A DNA stretch of 64,000 nucleotides from Caldicellulosiruptor changbaiensis (GTDB lineage: Bacteria; Bacillota; Thermoanaerobacteria; Caldicellulosiruptorales; Caldicellulosiruptoraceae). Under the pieces are notes generated by a model. That model was not told the origin of the DNA, ran no database searches, and saw only the letters and a list, made by a program, of their open reading frames with translations. The position numbers and the translations under genes are program-made. Positions 29,453-39,874 of the stretch are shown piece after piece (the stretch's first letter is position 1; every line of letters starts with the position of its first letter). Location of the stretch: NCBI RefSeq assembly GCF_003999255.1, contig NZ_CP034791.1:2148501-2212500 (forward strand), given 5' to 3'.

Positions 29453-30008
29453 TTCTGAAACAAGGTGCATTTTTATAGTTTTGTCTGATCTTATAGGATG
29501 CTTGTATCTATAACTTAAAATTTTTGATTTATGTTTATTTGTATTTATTTTTGATGTCTTTTATTAATTATTATAATCTAATCACACTGTTTTGTCATTA
29601 TAATTTATTGATATTTTAAACGAATGTGGTTTCTACAAAACTAACAAATTGATCATGGAATTATTAAATATATACAAAGAAAACAAAAAACTGATCAACT
29701 CATATGTTAAAACTACATCCACTGTTGAATTTACTAAATTTCTACGTTATATTTTTTGTTAAATGTTCAAAGTCTAATTGAGCAATCCCTTAAACTTCAT
29801 TAATTAACCTAAGGGGACGCAAAATGGAACACCACACACAGCTATAAAATAGACACAAAATAAAAGGGGCTGTTTCAAAAGTTGATGTAACAGCCCCTTA
29901 ATTTCAATATTTAGGAGTTTTTATTGTTTGGTTCTTGTTATACGTGCCTTCAGAACATATAAAATTGTATTTTTTAGACACCTTCATTAAATTTTAAAGT
30001 TATACTGC
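29453..30008. other. AT-rich gap right of composite unit A
   Basis: I see no supported gene. A 36-codon open frame near 29654-29765 has no clear ribosome site. The only firm signal is the terminator at 29864-29899. Confidence 0.5.
29864..29899 (-). terminator. Terminator downstream of the UPF0182 gene
   Basis: AAGGGGCTGTT pairs with AACAGCCCCTT; on the minus strand it is followed by TTATTTTGTG. It lies 110 bp past the UPF0182 stop. Confidence 0.8.
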
Positions 30009-32735
30009 CTATTTGACATTCTTCATCATATCATCAAGCTCTTTAAACTTCTTTCCAAACTCTTCCCAATTGCCTTGTTGCAAAGCTTTTTTAGCATCTT
30101 CAAACAAAGACTTTATCTTTAATAGATCTGACGATGGTGGAACCTGAGTGATATTTTCTTTCTGAGACGGTGTTTGCGTCTGATCCTTTTCAGGCGCTAC
30201 CTGCTGCCCGACCAGCTGCGATAGCGCATCATTTAGGCTACTTCCCATAACAACCTTGCCATTGCAAGCAGCAATTACTCTTTTTACCTCTGGCAGAGCT
30301 GAAGCATTGTCTGAAGCAATGTAAATTGGCTCAATGTACAAAATCTTTTGGTTTATTGGCAGTGCTAAAAGGTTTCCTCTTATAACCTTTGATCCGCCTT
30401 GATTCCATAGAGATAAATCCTTCGAGATCTGCGGGTCTTGGTCAATCATGTTCTCAACCTGCAGTGGACCATAGACAGTTGAACCTTTTGGGAATTTGTA
30501 TAGCACAAGCTTTCCATAATTTTCTTGGCTACTTTTTGCTGCAAGCCATGCAATCATTGTATTGTATTTTAGCGGTGTGAAGGGCACCATCAAAATCAAC
30601 TCTTCTTTTTGGCTGTCTGGCAGCTTCATAACACTGTAATATGGTGGGATATAGTCAATTGAACCATCAGGTGTCTTGTGTTTTCCAAAGTCCCATAAAT
30701 CCTCTTTGTTGTAGAATACATTTGGATTTGTCATGTGGTACCTTTTCAAAACACCTGCTTGAATCTTGAAGATATACTCTGGATATCTTATGTGCTCAGC
30801 AATGTCTTTGGGAATATCTCCCTTTTCAAAAAGGTCGGGATAAATACTCTTGTAGACATTTACAATCGGGTCGTTTTTGTCCACAATGTAAAATTTTAGC
30901 GTCCCATTGTATGCATCAATTAATACCTTTACAGAATTTCGAATATAATTAAAACCTTCTTCTGTCGGCTCTGAATATGGATAATAATTTGTCTTTGTAT
31001 AACCATCCAAAACCCATACCAAGCGACCTTTTCCGTCTATGAGTATATATGGATCACTGTCATAGTCAAAAAATGGTGCAACTTTTTTGGCTCTCTCTAC
31101 AATATTCCTGTTTATAAGTATCTTGCTGTTTGAGTTTATAGCTGTTGAGACAAGAAGCCTAAAGTCTTTATAGACATATGAAAAGATTAATCTATTTAAA
31201 GGTGTTAGTCTTATTCCGCCTTTGCCGTCATATCTAAAAAGCCTGTTTGAATCACCCTCAGGATAGTCAATCTCATCAACCTTTGTGTTGACAATAACGT
31301 ACGGGTCTGTTTTTTCTCCATAGTATATCCGTGGCTGTGTTACCTTTGGTGCACCGTCTAAGCTCTTTATTGGAATGTCTTTTATGATAAACTTTGGCTG
31401 GCCTTCAGGTGTAACTTCTGTCATCAGGCTCATGACAACACCATAGCCGTGAGTGTACTGAAATCTTTGATTGATATATGTCTTCGTCGGAATCCCATCA
31501 TAGTTTATCTCTCTTGCAGAGATGAATACAGATTTTATCTTACCATTTATTGTATACTTTGCAATATCAGCATCATTGAAGATATAGTACTGTTTAAAAC
31601 GCTGAATTTGGTTTTGAATATCTAAGGTTGTCGGAAAGTCTGTAATTCTTATGTTTTCAATTGTGCTTGTGTTTTTCTGTAAATCCTCTGCTGTAATATT
31701 ACCTGATGTGTCAACAGGAAAATACTTTTCTTCAATGTTCTCTAAATTATAAGCAAGGCGGGTAAACTTAATATTCTTCTCTAAAAAAGGCCTTTCATAT
31801 ACCTGCTCATTAGGTGATACTACAAAATACTGAAAAGCTGCTGAGACTATAGTACCCAGAACTGCAAAGGCGATGTAAGATAGCATCACCTTCCCAACAT
31901 CTGAATATCTTTTTTTCAAGAAAAAGAAAATACTGAGTACAATCACAGCTATCAGCACTATATACGAAAGCCTAAAATAGTTCATCCTAATGTAATAATC
32001 AGTATATCCCACACCAACAACTTCGCCAAAGAAAGAGTACAAGAGCCCTTCCATTTCATATTTTAGTGTAAATATCTTAATCACAAATATTAGTATCAAA
32101 TTGAAAAATATATGACTCCTTACCTTTTTGTCAGAAAGCACTCCCCATGAATTGGTCCTGCTGACAAAGGCAAAACCATAAAGGACAACGTACAATACTG
32201 CTGTGTAGATACAGACAAATATCATAAAGAAGAATAGAAAGTTAACTATTGAAAGGAAGAATGGTCTTTCAAACACATAATATCCTATGTCTTTGTTAAA
32301 GATTGGGTCTTTTATATTAAACGGCTTTGAATGTTTGAAGGTCAAAAATTTGATGTAGAGATTGTTTTCCAAATACTTGCTTGTTATCAGTGCTAAGAAG
32401 ACAGAGACAATTATGTTGAGAATATTCTTTTTAAGCAAACTAATTTTTCCAACAATTCTTTCAATGTTTTTCTTAACAATGGCATTGTTTATAAAAAACA
32501 CCAAGAACAAAATCACAAATGAAACAACTTGCACCGAAAGTTTTACATAGAAGTTCTTCCAAAATACACTTACAAAGTTTTTACCAATTTCTTTTATCTG
32601 GATGAGTTCCAAAAACAAATCAAACGCAATTGAAAACGCTATAACTAAAATTACCAGTATTGCAATAACAAAACCAACCCTTTTAATAACTCTTTTTGCT
32701 TTCTCCTTTTTATAATCATAAATCCTATCTGTCAT
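30009..32735 (-). CDS. UPF0182 family large membrane protein
   Basis: 908 residues of the COG1615/UPF0182 family, whose function is unknown. About seven hydrophobic helices occupy residues 15-315, followed by a large hydrophilic domain with the family sequences YTHGYGVVMSLMTEV, PRIYYGEK and GRLVWVLDGYTKTNYYPYS. The tail is Pro/Gln-rich, then helical (LLKIKSLFEDAKKALQQGNW). ATG start with GAGGGGCAAGG upstream. It is in the same direction as ylbF, SPFH and nfeD, with a terminator 110 bp past its stop. Confidence 0.88.
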   Translation of the reverse strand: MTDRIYDYKKEKAKRVIKRVGFVIAILVILVIAFSIAFDLFLELIQIKEIGKNFVSVFWKNFYVKLSVQVVSFVILFLVFFINNAIVKKNIERIVGKISLLKKNILNIIVSVFLALITSKYLENNLYIKFLTFKHSKPFNIKDPIFNKDIGYYVFERPFFLSIVNFLFFFMIFVCIYTAVLYVVLYGFAFVSRTNSWGVLSDKKVRSHIFFNLILIFVIKIFTLKYEMEGLLYSFFGEVVGVGYTDYYIRMNYFRLSYIVLIAVIVLSIFFFLKKRYSDVGKVMLSYIAFAVLGTIVSAAFQYFVVSPNEQVYERPFLEKNIKFTRLAYNLENIEEKYFPVDTSGNITAEDLQKNTSTIENIRITDFPTTLDIQNQIQRFKQYYIFNDADIAKYTINGKIKSVFISAREINYDGIPTKTYINQRFQYTHGYGVVMSLMTEVTPEGQPKFIIKDIPIKSLDGAPKVTQPRIYYGEKTDPYVIVNTKVDEIDYPEGDSNRLFRYDGKGGIRLTPLNRLIFSYVYKDFRLLVSTAINSNSKILINRNIVERAKKVAPFFDYDSDPYILIDGKGRLVWVLDGYTKTNYYPYSEPTEEGFNYIRNSVKVLIDAYNGTLKFYIVDKNDPIVNVYKSIYPDLFEKGDIPKDIAEHIRYPEYIFKIQAGVLKRYHMTNPNVFYNKEDLWDFGKHKTPDGSIDYIPPYYSVMKLPDSQKEELILMVPFTPLKYNTMIAWLAAKSSQENYGKLVLYKFPKGSTVYGPLQVENMIDQDPQISKDLSLWNQGGSKVIRGNLLALPINQKILYIEPIYIASDNASALPEVKRVIAACNGKVVMGSSLNDALSQLVGQQVAPEKDQTQTPSQKENITQVPPSSDLLKIKSLFEDAKKALQQGNWEEFGKKFKELDDMMKNVK

Positions 32736-32763
32736 CGTAAAACCTTGCCCCTCGCTTTATTTT

Positions 32764-33126
32764 TTATTTGCTCTCCAAAAGCCCAAACATCTCATCTTTT
32801 AACTCTACTGCTTCTGCTATTATCTTTGAAATATCAGCCAAAATTTTTGCAAGCATCATCTCAGATGAGAAATATTCTTCAATGTCTGGGTTTAGGCTTA
32901 TTATCTGGTAAAGCTGCTGCAAAGAATATACATCAGAGCTTGTAACCTCTTGCCCTTGCAAACGCTTTTGTTCAAGCTCAAGCTGTTTCTTTTTAAAGTC
33001 CATAACCATCTGTTTTAGTTTCTCATCCTTTTCAATCTTTTCTTTCGCAGCTTTAAATCTTTTAAACTCATTTGACTCTTTTAGAGCATCTGCAAGCTCA
33101 TATGCAATGTCGTAAACATTTCTCAT
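32764..33126 (-). CDS. YlbF/YmcA family protein
   Basis: Small, highly helical protein (about 120 residues) of the Com_YlbF family. In Bacillus these form a complex tied to RNase Y, competence, sporulation and biofilm control. The core (MRNVYDIAYELADALKESNE, then LELEQKRLQGQEV) has the usual two long charged helices. I take ATG 33126 as start; GTG 33141 is possible. The role here is by family only. Confidence 0.78.
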   Translation of the reverse strand: MRNVYDIAYELADALKESNEFKRFKAAKEKIEKDEKLKQMVMDFKKKQLELEQKRLQGQEVTSSDVYSLQQLYQIISLNPDIEEYFSSEMMLAKILADISKIIAEAVELKDEMFGLLESK

Positions 33127-33171
33127 CTTTTGTATACTCACCCCTTTTGTGGATATTTTATTATTTTATTT

Positions 33172-34107
33172 TTAAGCACTCTTGTCTTGATTATTAACAT
33201 TTTCATTTGTCTTTATAAGCTCTGATGCGCCAATCAACGTGCCAAGATTCTTAAACGCATCTGTTGGAATGTATACCTTATTTGCCGGATTTTTAGCAAT
33301 CTCAATTGCAGCCTCTATCTGCCTCATCGCAAGTACAACTGCATCTGTGCCGCTCTCCTTAATAGCCCTGTTGACATATGCAATAGCGTTTGCCTGTGCT
33401 CTTGCTACCATCTCAATTGCCTGAGCCTGACCTTCCGCCTGCAAAATCTTTTGCTGCTTTTCACCTTCTGCCCTTTTTATAAGAGCTTGCTTGTACCCTT
33501 CTGCTTTAGCAATTTCACTTTCTCTCACACCTTCTGCCTCAAGAATCATTGCACGCTTGTCTCTTTCTGCTTTCATCTGTTTTTCCATTGCCTGTGTTAT
33601 TTCAGCAGGTGGGATAATGTCTTTTATTTCAACTCTTTTTATCTTTACCCCATAGTTATCTGTAATTTGGTCAAGCACAGTTGTCAACTTTGAATTTATA
33701 ATTTCCCTGGAGGAGAACACTTCATCAAGAGTCATGCTACCAATGACATCTCTGAGATTAGTTAATACTGAATACATAATTGCTGCTTGATAATTTTGTA
33801 CATTGTAAGTGCACATCTTTGCGTCGAATACCTCAAAAAATACAACAGAGTCAATCTTTATTCTGACGTTATCCTTAGTTATAACATCTTGCGGTGGTAC
33901 ATCTAAAATTCTTTCCTGCATATTAACTTTTGCTCTTATGTTGTCAATAAAAGGAATAATAAGATGAACGCCCGGCTCTAAAACTCTATGAAACTGGCCA
34001 ATTCTCTCTACAACATAGCAGTATTTTGTCCGAACAACTTTTACACTTGAAAAGAAGAAGATTAAAAACAGCGCAATTATCAAAATGACCCATCCAATTG
34101 TCGGCAT
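33172..34107 (-). CDS. SPFH/Band 7 membrane protein
   Basis: Stomatin/prohibitin-type protein: one N-terminal membrane helix (residues 4-23), then the SPFH domain (YCYVVERIGQFHRVLEPGVH, NMQERILDVPPQDVITKDNV) and an Ala/Glu-rich coiled coil (EAEGVRESEIAKAEGYKQAL). These proteins form oligomeric membrane microdomains. It is paired with an NfeD gene 41 bp upstream, a widespread partnership. 311 residues; ATG with GGAGGAAG upstream. Confidence 0.9.
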   Translation of the reverse strand: MPTIGWVILIIALFLIFFFSSVKVVRTKYCYVVERIGQFHRVLEPGVHLIIPFIDNIRAKVNMQERILDVPPQDVITKDNVRIKIDSVVFFEVFDAKMCTYNVQNYQAAIMYSVLTNLRDVIGSMTLDEVFSSREIINSKLTTVLDQITDNYGVKIKRVEIKDIIPPAEITQAMEKQMKAERDKRAMILEAEGVRESEIAKAEGYKQALIKRAEGEKQQKILQAEGQAQAIEMVARAQANAIAYVNRAIKESGTDAVVLAMRQIEAAIEIAKNPANKVYIPTDAFKNLGTLIGASELIKTNENVNNQDKSA

Positions 34108-34148
34108 ACAAGCTTCCTCCTCCCATTTTTCAAAATACTCTTGTTTTT

Positions 34149-34580
34149 TTATTCCATCTTTTCGACAAAAATTCTCAACCCATCCACTTTTTTAACCTTT
34201 ATTCTGTCACCTTTTTCTAACTTTTTGTCACAGAAAATGTTGTAAAATATTCCGTCCTTTTTTATTTTGCCAGAATACCTATCTTCCGATACCTCTTCAA
34301 CAAAAAATTCTTCACCCACGTTTACAAAGCTTCTGTTTTCTATTCTTGGCATGTTTTGCATAAATTTTTTAATCTTGGGTTTGAATATCAAAAAGATTGC
34401 TAAGCTGAGAATAATAAATAGTCCAACTTCTACAAATAGATTGTTTACAAATAAATCTAAAATGAAAATTATAAAAGCTGAAATATAAATAGGAAAAAAG
34501 ACAAAACCAATAAAGGTATCAGCTATTAAAAAAGCAAGAGCTATCACAAGCCAGATAAAATCATAAATGCTTACATTCAT
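34149..34580 (-). CDS. NfeD family membrane protein
   Basis: Short NfeD: hydrophobic helices in the first ~85 residues, then an OB-fold-like C-terminal domain (NVGEEFFVEEVSEDRYSGKI, then KGDRIKVKKVDGLRIFVE). It is thought to modulate the neighbouring SPFH protein in the membrane. Start at ATG 34580, with AAGGGGGA upstream; a TTG three bases earlier is in frame. Confidence 0.85.
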   Translation of the reverse strand: MNVSIYDFIWLVIALAFLIADTFIGFVFFPIYISAFIIFILDLFVNNLFVEVGLFIILSLAIFLIFKPKIKKFMQNMPRIENRSFVNVGEEFFVEEVSEDRYSGKIKKDGIFYNIFCDKKLEKGDRIKVKKVDGLRIFVEKME

Positions 34581-34592
34581 CAAATTCCCCCT

Positions 34593-36992
34593 TCATCCTT
34601 TTTTAATAATCTGGAAAAATTTGTAGATTGATGTCTGTTTCAAGTTTACCTTCTCAGATAGCTTGTAAAATTCCTTTACCTCCACGCCTTCGTGTGTAAC
34701 CTCTGAACAAAGAAGATTCTTTTCTTCAAACATTGAAAGTATAAATAAAAGTTTTACAACCCTTTTAAATGGGTCTGATTCATTTATACCCGAAAAATTG
34801 TATGAGATAAACTCACAATCTCTAAGTGTTTTATAAACATTTACCACCTCATCATTTATTTGTAGATTAAAATCCTTAAATTTCTTGTCTAAGTCAAAAA
34901 TCAAAACTTTTGCATCTTGATAGAGATTTTTTACAAGCTGATATGAAGGAATGTCAAGTGCAACTATCAGGTCAAAATCCTCTTTCATACTTTCTATCTT
35001 GTCAATCCTCGGTGCAAATATGTCATCAAAATACACCTCTTTTAATGAACTCTGGTGCTGCACAATCCGCCCTTGATTATCTAAAAATTCAAAAAGATCA
35101 TTTTGTACCTCTTCACCTTTTAAAAACTTCAAAAAATCCAAAACAATATGAGGGTAAAAAGCTGTAAAGATACATTTTTTGTCAATAAGTTCAGAAAGAT
35201 TACATGTCTCAATTTCAAATTTCTTAAAGCTACATCCTTTTTGCCGCACAGTTTTTAAGTTATTGTAAAGGTCTTTTATAACACCAAAACTGATATTCTC
35301 GCATATATCGATCAGATTAAACTGATTTCGTCTCGTAGAGTTAAACATATTTTTTTCAAGTTTGCAAACAATATCCACCTTTTTCATTGTAACAAGCTCA
35401 TCTTCATCTTCTAAGTTTGAAAAACATACGACGTCATACTTCATACCATTCCCTGTATAGAATTTATAATACTTATTATCCTCGCCCATGAACCTAAAAT
35501 TTTCAACAACAATGTTCTTTATAAGAAAGGTTGGCTCAGGATTCCCTACACCAAATGGCTCTAAGAGATAAACTTGGTCAATTAGCTCATCATCAATCTC
35601 GTTTAAGCTTAAAACAAGGTCAATTTCAACAGCTGGTTTGAAAATCATAAAATGATATTCCTGAGCAATAGCATTTAGAATCTCATCAAGTTTGTCAAAA
35701 TTATCGCTTACAATCGAAAGACCAGCTGCATGTTCATGCCCACCAAACTTTAGAAGAATATCAGAGCAGTTTTTCAACGCCTCAAACAGATTAAAACCTT
35801 TTATTGACCGTCCAGAACCTTTTAAAATTCCCTCATCTGTGAATGTAAACAGAAGCGAAGGTCTGTAATACTTTTCTGTTATCTTTGATGAAGCAATCCC
35901 AACAACACCAGGGTGCCAGCTTTGAGAGCTTAGCACAAAAATCTTTTTCCTTAGGATATCTTTATTCAATGTAATGATCTTTTGAGCCTCTTTGATAGTT
36001 TTTTCTTCTATCTCCTGACGTTTTCTGTTTTCCTCATCTAACCTTCTTGCAATCTTTTCTGCTTCTACTAAAGAGTCACTTAAAAGAAGCGACATGGCTA
36101 AATTAGCATCCGAAATTCTGCCTGCTGCATTCAGTCTTGGCCCTATGATAAATGAAACATCGAAAGGTTTTAGCTCTTCCTTTGAGGAAAGCCCAGCAAC
36201 TTCTATAAGTTTTTTCAGTCCTATATTCCTCGTATACTTTAAAAGTTTTAGACCAAACTTAGCAAAAATCCTGTTTTCATCAATAAGTGGCATGACGTCC
36301 GCAATTGTGCCAATTGCCACAATGTCAAGATACTCAGAAAGTTTAATTTCAAGCCCAGAAAGCCTTAGTGCATGAAGTAGCTTGAATGCAACTCCAACCC
36401 CTGCTAAATCCCTAAAAGGGTATGTACTATCACGTCTCTTGGGATTTATAATGGCATCGGCTATTGGTAGCTTATCCTTTGGTTCATGGTGGTCTGTGAC
36501 AATGACTATTTTTCCTTTTTGTTTTAGATATTCAATCTCATTTATGGCACTTATTCCTGTGTCAACTGTGATTAAGATGTCAAATGTATCTTCTAATCTC
36601 TTTAAGATATCAAGGTTGAGTCCATATCCATCTTTGAATCTATTAGGAATATAGTAACTTGTTGGCAAAAACTTTTTTAAGTTTGAATAAAGAAGATATG
36701 TACTTGTTACACCATCGCAATCATAATCTCCGTAAATTAATACCCTTTTCTTGTGTAAAATAGCATTGTGAACAATATTTATCGCCTCTTTAATATCATT
36801 GAGTAAAAAGGGATTGTGAAGATTTTTGATTGCTGGATCTAAAAACTTTTCAATATCATCCTTTTGAACAATTCCCCTGTTTTTTAAAACCTTGATTATT
36901 TGCGGTCTTATTTTTCTACCATCTATTTGGATGTCAAAATCATCAAAATTCTCACACTCTTTTAGCACCCATCGTTTTTTTTGAAAAATCAT
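34593..36992 (-). CDS. recJ: Single-stranded-DNA-specific exonuclease RecJ
   Basis: 5'-3' ssDNA exonuclease of recombination and mismatch repair. DHH-family motifs are in order: YGDYDCDGVTSTYLL, VTVDTGISAINE, VTDHHEPKDKLP, VAIGTIADVMPL, then the DHHA1 part with SSQSWHPGVVGIASS and FGGHEHAAGLSI. An OB domain follows, and the long C-terminal extension (to 799 residues) is as in Firmicutes. ATG start with GAGGG immediately upstream. Confidence 0.95.
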   Translation of the reverse strand: MIFQKKRWVLKECENFDDFDIQIDGRKIRPQIIKVLKNRGIVQKDDIEKFLDPAIKNLHNPFLLNDIKEAINIVHNAILHKKRVLIYGDYDCDGVTSTYLLYSNLKKFLPTSYYIPNRFKDGYGLNLDILKRLEDTFDILITVDTGISAINEIEYLKQKGKIVIVTDHHEPKDKLPIADAIINPKRRDSTYPFRDLAGVGVAFKLLHALRLSGLEIKLSEYLDIVAIGTIADVMPLIDENRIFAKFGLKLLKYTRNIGLKKLIEVAGLSSKEELKPFDVSFIIGPRLNAAGRISDANLAMSLLLSDSLVEAEKIARRLDEENRKRQEIEEKTIKEAQKIITLNKDILRKKIFVLSSQSWHPGVVGIASSKITEKYYRPSLLFTFTDEGILKGSGRSIKGFNLFEALKNCSDILLKFGGHEHAAGLSIVSDNFDKLDEILNAIAQEYHFMIFKPAVEIDLVLSLNEIDDELIDQVYLLEPFGVGNPEPTFLIKNIVVENFRFMGEDNKYYKFYTGNGMKYDVVCFSNLEDEDELVTMKKVDIVCKLEKNMFNSTRRNQFNLIDICENISFGVIKDLYNNLKTVRQKGCSFKKFEIETCNLSELIDKKCIFTAFYPHIVLDFLKFLKGEEVQNDLFEFLDNQGRIVQHQSSLKEVYFDDIFAPRIDKIESMKEDFDLIVALDIPSYQLVKNLYQDAKVLIFDLDKKFKDFNLQINDEVVNVYKTLRDCEFISYNFSGINESDPFKRVVKLLFILSMFEEKNLLCSEVTHEGVEVKEFYKLSEKVNLKQTSIYKFFQIIKKG

Positions 36993-37046
36993 CCCTCAAA
37001 AAAAGCCCCCTCAATTTAAAAAAGTAGTCTAAAAATATGTTAATTG

Positions 37047-37631
37047 TCAAAATATCCATATCATCACTATCAAAGTTACAAAGAATGATGTTGCAGCACC
37101 AACTATAAGCTGTTTAATATCATGCCTTTTGAGTATAAGTCTTGACCACATAACAAGCGGAATAAGTAAAGCTAAAAATAACATTTTTAGCCCAGCAATA
37201 AAGTTGATTGCAACAATTGGACCTGTTATACCACAAGCGTGGCCACTTGCTTTAAATTTTAAAACCTTATTAATAAAGGCCAAGATTAAACTTGATATGA
37301 GATATGACAAGTAAAGCCCTATCATAGCTTTTGTAGGCTTTTCTATAGTCAGCAAACTCAAATTCCCTAAGATATATCCAACTATCCCAAAGATAAAAGC
37401 AAGTTTTCGTTCTTTTTCTCTTCCACCTGCTTTAAACTTTGGGACCATTCTTGCAACAATATATGCTAAAAGGGGTATGATTGTGAAAAAGATAATCGAA
37501 TTCAGATAATAGCTAAAATTTCCATCATAATTTGCCATCTTGTCATCAAACCACATAATTGTAAATACAATCAGTGCAACCATTGGAACTGTAAAAATGC
37601 TGCTTATAAGATATGCAATTTTTTCCCTCAT
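37047..37631 (-). CDS. PAP2-like membrane protein
   Basis: 195 residues with five or six membrane helices. Near the C terminus KASGHACGITGP and MWSRLILKRHDIKQLIVG match the spacing of PAP2 phosphatase motifs 2 and 3 (SGH, then SR-x5-H), while motif 1 (KRERP-like) is poor (AGGREKER). It could be a lipid phosphatase or an inactive relative. Start at ATG 37631, since GGGGGAAG sits 5 nt upstream; the open frame begins at TTG 37646. Confidence 0.65.
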   Translation of the reverse strand: MREKIAYLISSIFTVPMVALIVFTIMWFDDKMANYDGNFSYYLNSIIFFTIIPLLAYIVARMVPKFKAGGREKERKLAFIFGIVGYILGNLSLLTIEKPTKAMIGLYLSYLISSLILAFINKVLKFKASGHACGITGPIVAINFIAGLKMLFLALLIPLVMWSRLILKRHDIKQLIVGAATSFFVTLIVMIWIF

Positions 37632-37707
37632 AAAGTCTTCCCCCAAAAAGTTTAATTTCTTCCTTGAGTTAATTATACACCATAATTGGATGTAAAGGCA
37701 AAAATAA

Positions 37708-37742
37708 ATCCCCTTTTGCTTATGTTAACTGCAAAAGGGGAT
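37708..37742 (-). terminator. Terminator of the small membrane-protein gene
   Basis: ATCCCCTTTTGC (37708-37719) pairs perfectly with GCAAAAGGGGAT (37731-37742); on the minus strand TTTATTTTTGCC follows. Confidence 0.85.
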
Positions 37743-37767
37743 ACGGATAGCTTATATCTGCGTTTTT

Positions 37768-38172
37768 CTACCTTCTTTTTGGTCGTGGTTTTCTGCTCTT
37801 CCCTGCATTCAAAGCGCCCATCACAAAGCCCAAAATTGGACCAAAGATTATTAAATATAATTGGTACTTTGAAATGTTAACACTTCTTTTTAAAACAATG
37901 GATACCACAACCAAAATAATCGAAACAAAAAGCGAAACCACAAATGCAGCTATTTTTTTTCTGGTAGGGCTAATTTCAGCAGTCTCATATCCACACAATG
38001 CTATTCCTACAAACATTGAAAATATAGTAAGATACTGTGCAATTTTATCCGGCATTGAAAAATACATCACAAAAAGAGATATTATAAGAATTAAAAAGCA
38101 AATCAAAAATAGTGACTTTACTACTATCCAAACATACTGAGAAAGACTTGCGTCTTCAGTCTTCTTATTCAT
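37768..38172 (-). CDS. Small four-helix membrane protein (TIGR04086/YrzE-like)
   Basis: 134 residues with four hydrophobic helices, a basic tail (GKSRKPRPKRR) and the pattern FGPILGFVMGALNAG. It resembles the TIGR04086/YrzE group of Firmicute membrane proteins of unknown function; the match is from general features only. It has its own terminator and lies between metK and the PAP2-like gene. Confidence 0.6.
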   Translation of the reverse strand: MNKKTEDASLSQYVWIVVKSLFLICFLILIISLFVMYFSMPDKIAQYLTIFSMFVGIALCGYETAEISPTRKKIAAFVVSLFVSIILVVVSIVLKRSVNISKYQLYLIIFGPILGFVMGALNAGKSRKPRPKRR

Positions 38173-38254
38173 AATAGCCTGATAATCCTTTTAAAAAAGA
38201 TGCTCTATTAAACATTATTAAAAGTCATTCGAACTTAGAACAAAAGCTATTCGT

Positions 38255-39445
38255 TTAGAGATTTTGAGCCTCCTTGAGAATAATATCAACTTTATCAGTT
38301 CTCTCCCATGGCAAGTCCAAATCTTCTCTGCCAAAGTGACCATATGCAGCAACCTTCTTGTAAATCGGTCTTCTTAAATCCAAGTCTCTTATTATAGCAG
38401 CTGGTCTTAGGTCAAATACTCTCTTTACAATCTCGGCAATTTTCTCATCATCAATCTTTCCAGTTCCAAATGTATCAACCCTGATTGAAAGTGGTCTTGC
38501 AACACCTATTGCATATGAAAGTTGAACCTCGCACTTTTTAGCAAGTCCTGCTGCAACTATATTCTTAGCAACATACCTTGCTGCATATGTTGCAGACCTG
38601 TCAACCTTTGTCGGGTCTTTTCCAGAAAATGCCCCACCGCCATGGCGCGCATACCCACCGTAGGTGTCAACAATAATCTTTCTTCCTGTAAGGCCTGAGT
38701 CGCCTTGTGGCCCACCAATTACAAATCTTCCTGTCGGGTTTATATATATCTTTGTCTTGTTGTCAAGCATACCTTCAGGTATTATTGGTTTTATAACATG
38801 CTCAATCACATCTGCTTCAATCTGGGCATGTGTAACCTCTGGACTGTGCTGAGTTGAAACAACAATTGTATCAACTTTTACAGGTCTGTCATCTTCATAC
38901 TCAACTGTTACCTGTGTTTTACCATCAGGTCGCAAATACGGCAAAATACCTTCTTTTCTAACATATGCAAGCCTTCTTGCAAGCTTGTGAGCAAGATAGA
39001 TTGGCATTGGCATCAAAACTGGCGTTTCATCACATGCAAACCCGAACATCATTCCTTGGTCGCCTGCACCAATTGCCTCTATCTCATCATCTGTCATCTC
39101 ACCAAGCTTTGCCTCTAATGCCTTGTCAACACCCATCGCAATGTCAGGTGACTGTTCATCAATTGATGTTATAACCGCACATGTGTCAGCATCAAACCCA
39201 TACTTTGCACGTGTATACCCAATCTCTCTTATTGTATCTCTTGCTATCTTTGGTATGTCCACATAACATTTTGTTGTTATCTCACCCATCACAAGAACAA
39301 GACCTGTTGTCACCGCAACCTCACATGCAACTCTTGCGTACGGGTCCTTTTCTAAAATAGCATCTAAAACAGCATCTGAAATCTGGTCACAAATCTTGTC
39401 CGGATGACCCTCTGTTACAGACTCTGATGTAAATAGCTTTCTCAT
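38255..39445 (-). CDS. metK: S-adenosylmethionine synthetase
   Basis: Makes SAM from methionine and ATP. Signatures: [34 protein letters not shown], and the [18 protein letters not shown]-like loop (here [13 protein letters not shown]). Its 396 residues are standard. ATG start with AAAAGGAGGT upstream. It lies directly behind a SAM-I riboswitch with a terminator, so expression falls when SAM is plentiful. Confidence 0.98.
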   Translation of the reverse strand: MRKLFTSESVTEGHPDKICDQISDAVLDAILEKDPYARVACEVAVTTGLVLVMGEITTKCYVDIPKIARDTIREIGYTRAKYGFDADTCAVITSIDEQSPDIAMGVDKALEAKLGEMTDDEIEAIGAGDQGMMFGFACDETPVLMPMPIYLAHKLARRLAYVRKEGILPYLRPDGKTQVTVEYEDDRPVKVDTIVVSTQHSPEVTHAQIEADVIEHVIKPIIPEGMLDNKTKIYINPTGRFVIGGPQGDSGLTGRKIIVDTYGGYARHGGGAFSGKDPTKVDRSATYAARYVAKNIVAAGLAKKCEVQLSYAIGVARPLSIRVDTFGTGKIDDEKIAEIVKRVFDLRPAAIIRDLDLRRPIYKKVAAYGHFGREDLDLPWERTDKVDIILKEAQNL

Positions 39446-39515
39446 CTGCTCTTTGTACCTCCTTTTAAGTAAAATAGAAACTAATGTAAAAATAAAACTT
39501 TATATAAAATTTAAA

Positions 39516-39537
39516 GCCCCTTCTGAAAAGAAGAGGC
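39516..39537 (-). terminator. Riboswitch-controlled terminator before metK
   Basis: On the minus strand GCCTCTTCT pairs with AGAAGGGGC (one mismatch) and is followed by a T-rich run. It lies just after the SAM-I aptamer, as an OFF-switch expression platform should. Confidence 0.75.
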
Positions 39538-39558
39538 AAAACTTTCTTGCAAAAAGTT

Positions 39559-39701
39559 TTATCCTCATCTCTCAGAAAGCTTAAAACATATAAACTTTTT
39601 AAGCTTTCTGACGGAGTTGGCACCATTGCAAAGAAAAACTTCTTTGCCGGTTGCCGGGCTTCATCGGGCCTTTTTCCCTCCACCTCTCTTGATAAGGATA
39701 A
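39559..39701 (-). promoter_or_regulatory. SAM-I (S-box) riboswitch aptamer
   Basis: P1 is an 11-bp helix, TTATCCTTATC (39701-39691) with GATGAGGATAA (39569-39559), one G.U pair. Inside are the S-box core AAGAGAGGTGGAGGGA, GGCCCGATGAAGCCCGGCAACC and GGTGCCAACTCC, plus the P4 hairpin CAGAAAGCTT/AAGCTTTCTG. Order and spacing match the known class, and the downstream gene is metK. Confidence 0.95.
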
Positions 39702-39874
39702 CCTTATCATCCTCTTGTTATTCAATTTTTAAATTTGCCTCAATTATATTAACAAAACAAATTGGTATTGTCAATAAAAATAATTACTCATATTTAAACT
39801 TTCCTATCATTTTTCGAATTTCATTCATTGAAGTTGATAAAATATAAAGCTGCTTTGATAATTCTCTTGCTTGA

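Noticed and set aside
30389-30580. Plus-strand open frame opposite the UPF0182 gene
   Set aside because: Antisense shadow of a long, well-supported gene.
39465-39725. 86-residue open frame upstream of metK
   Set aside because: It covers the SAM-I riboswitch and its terminator.
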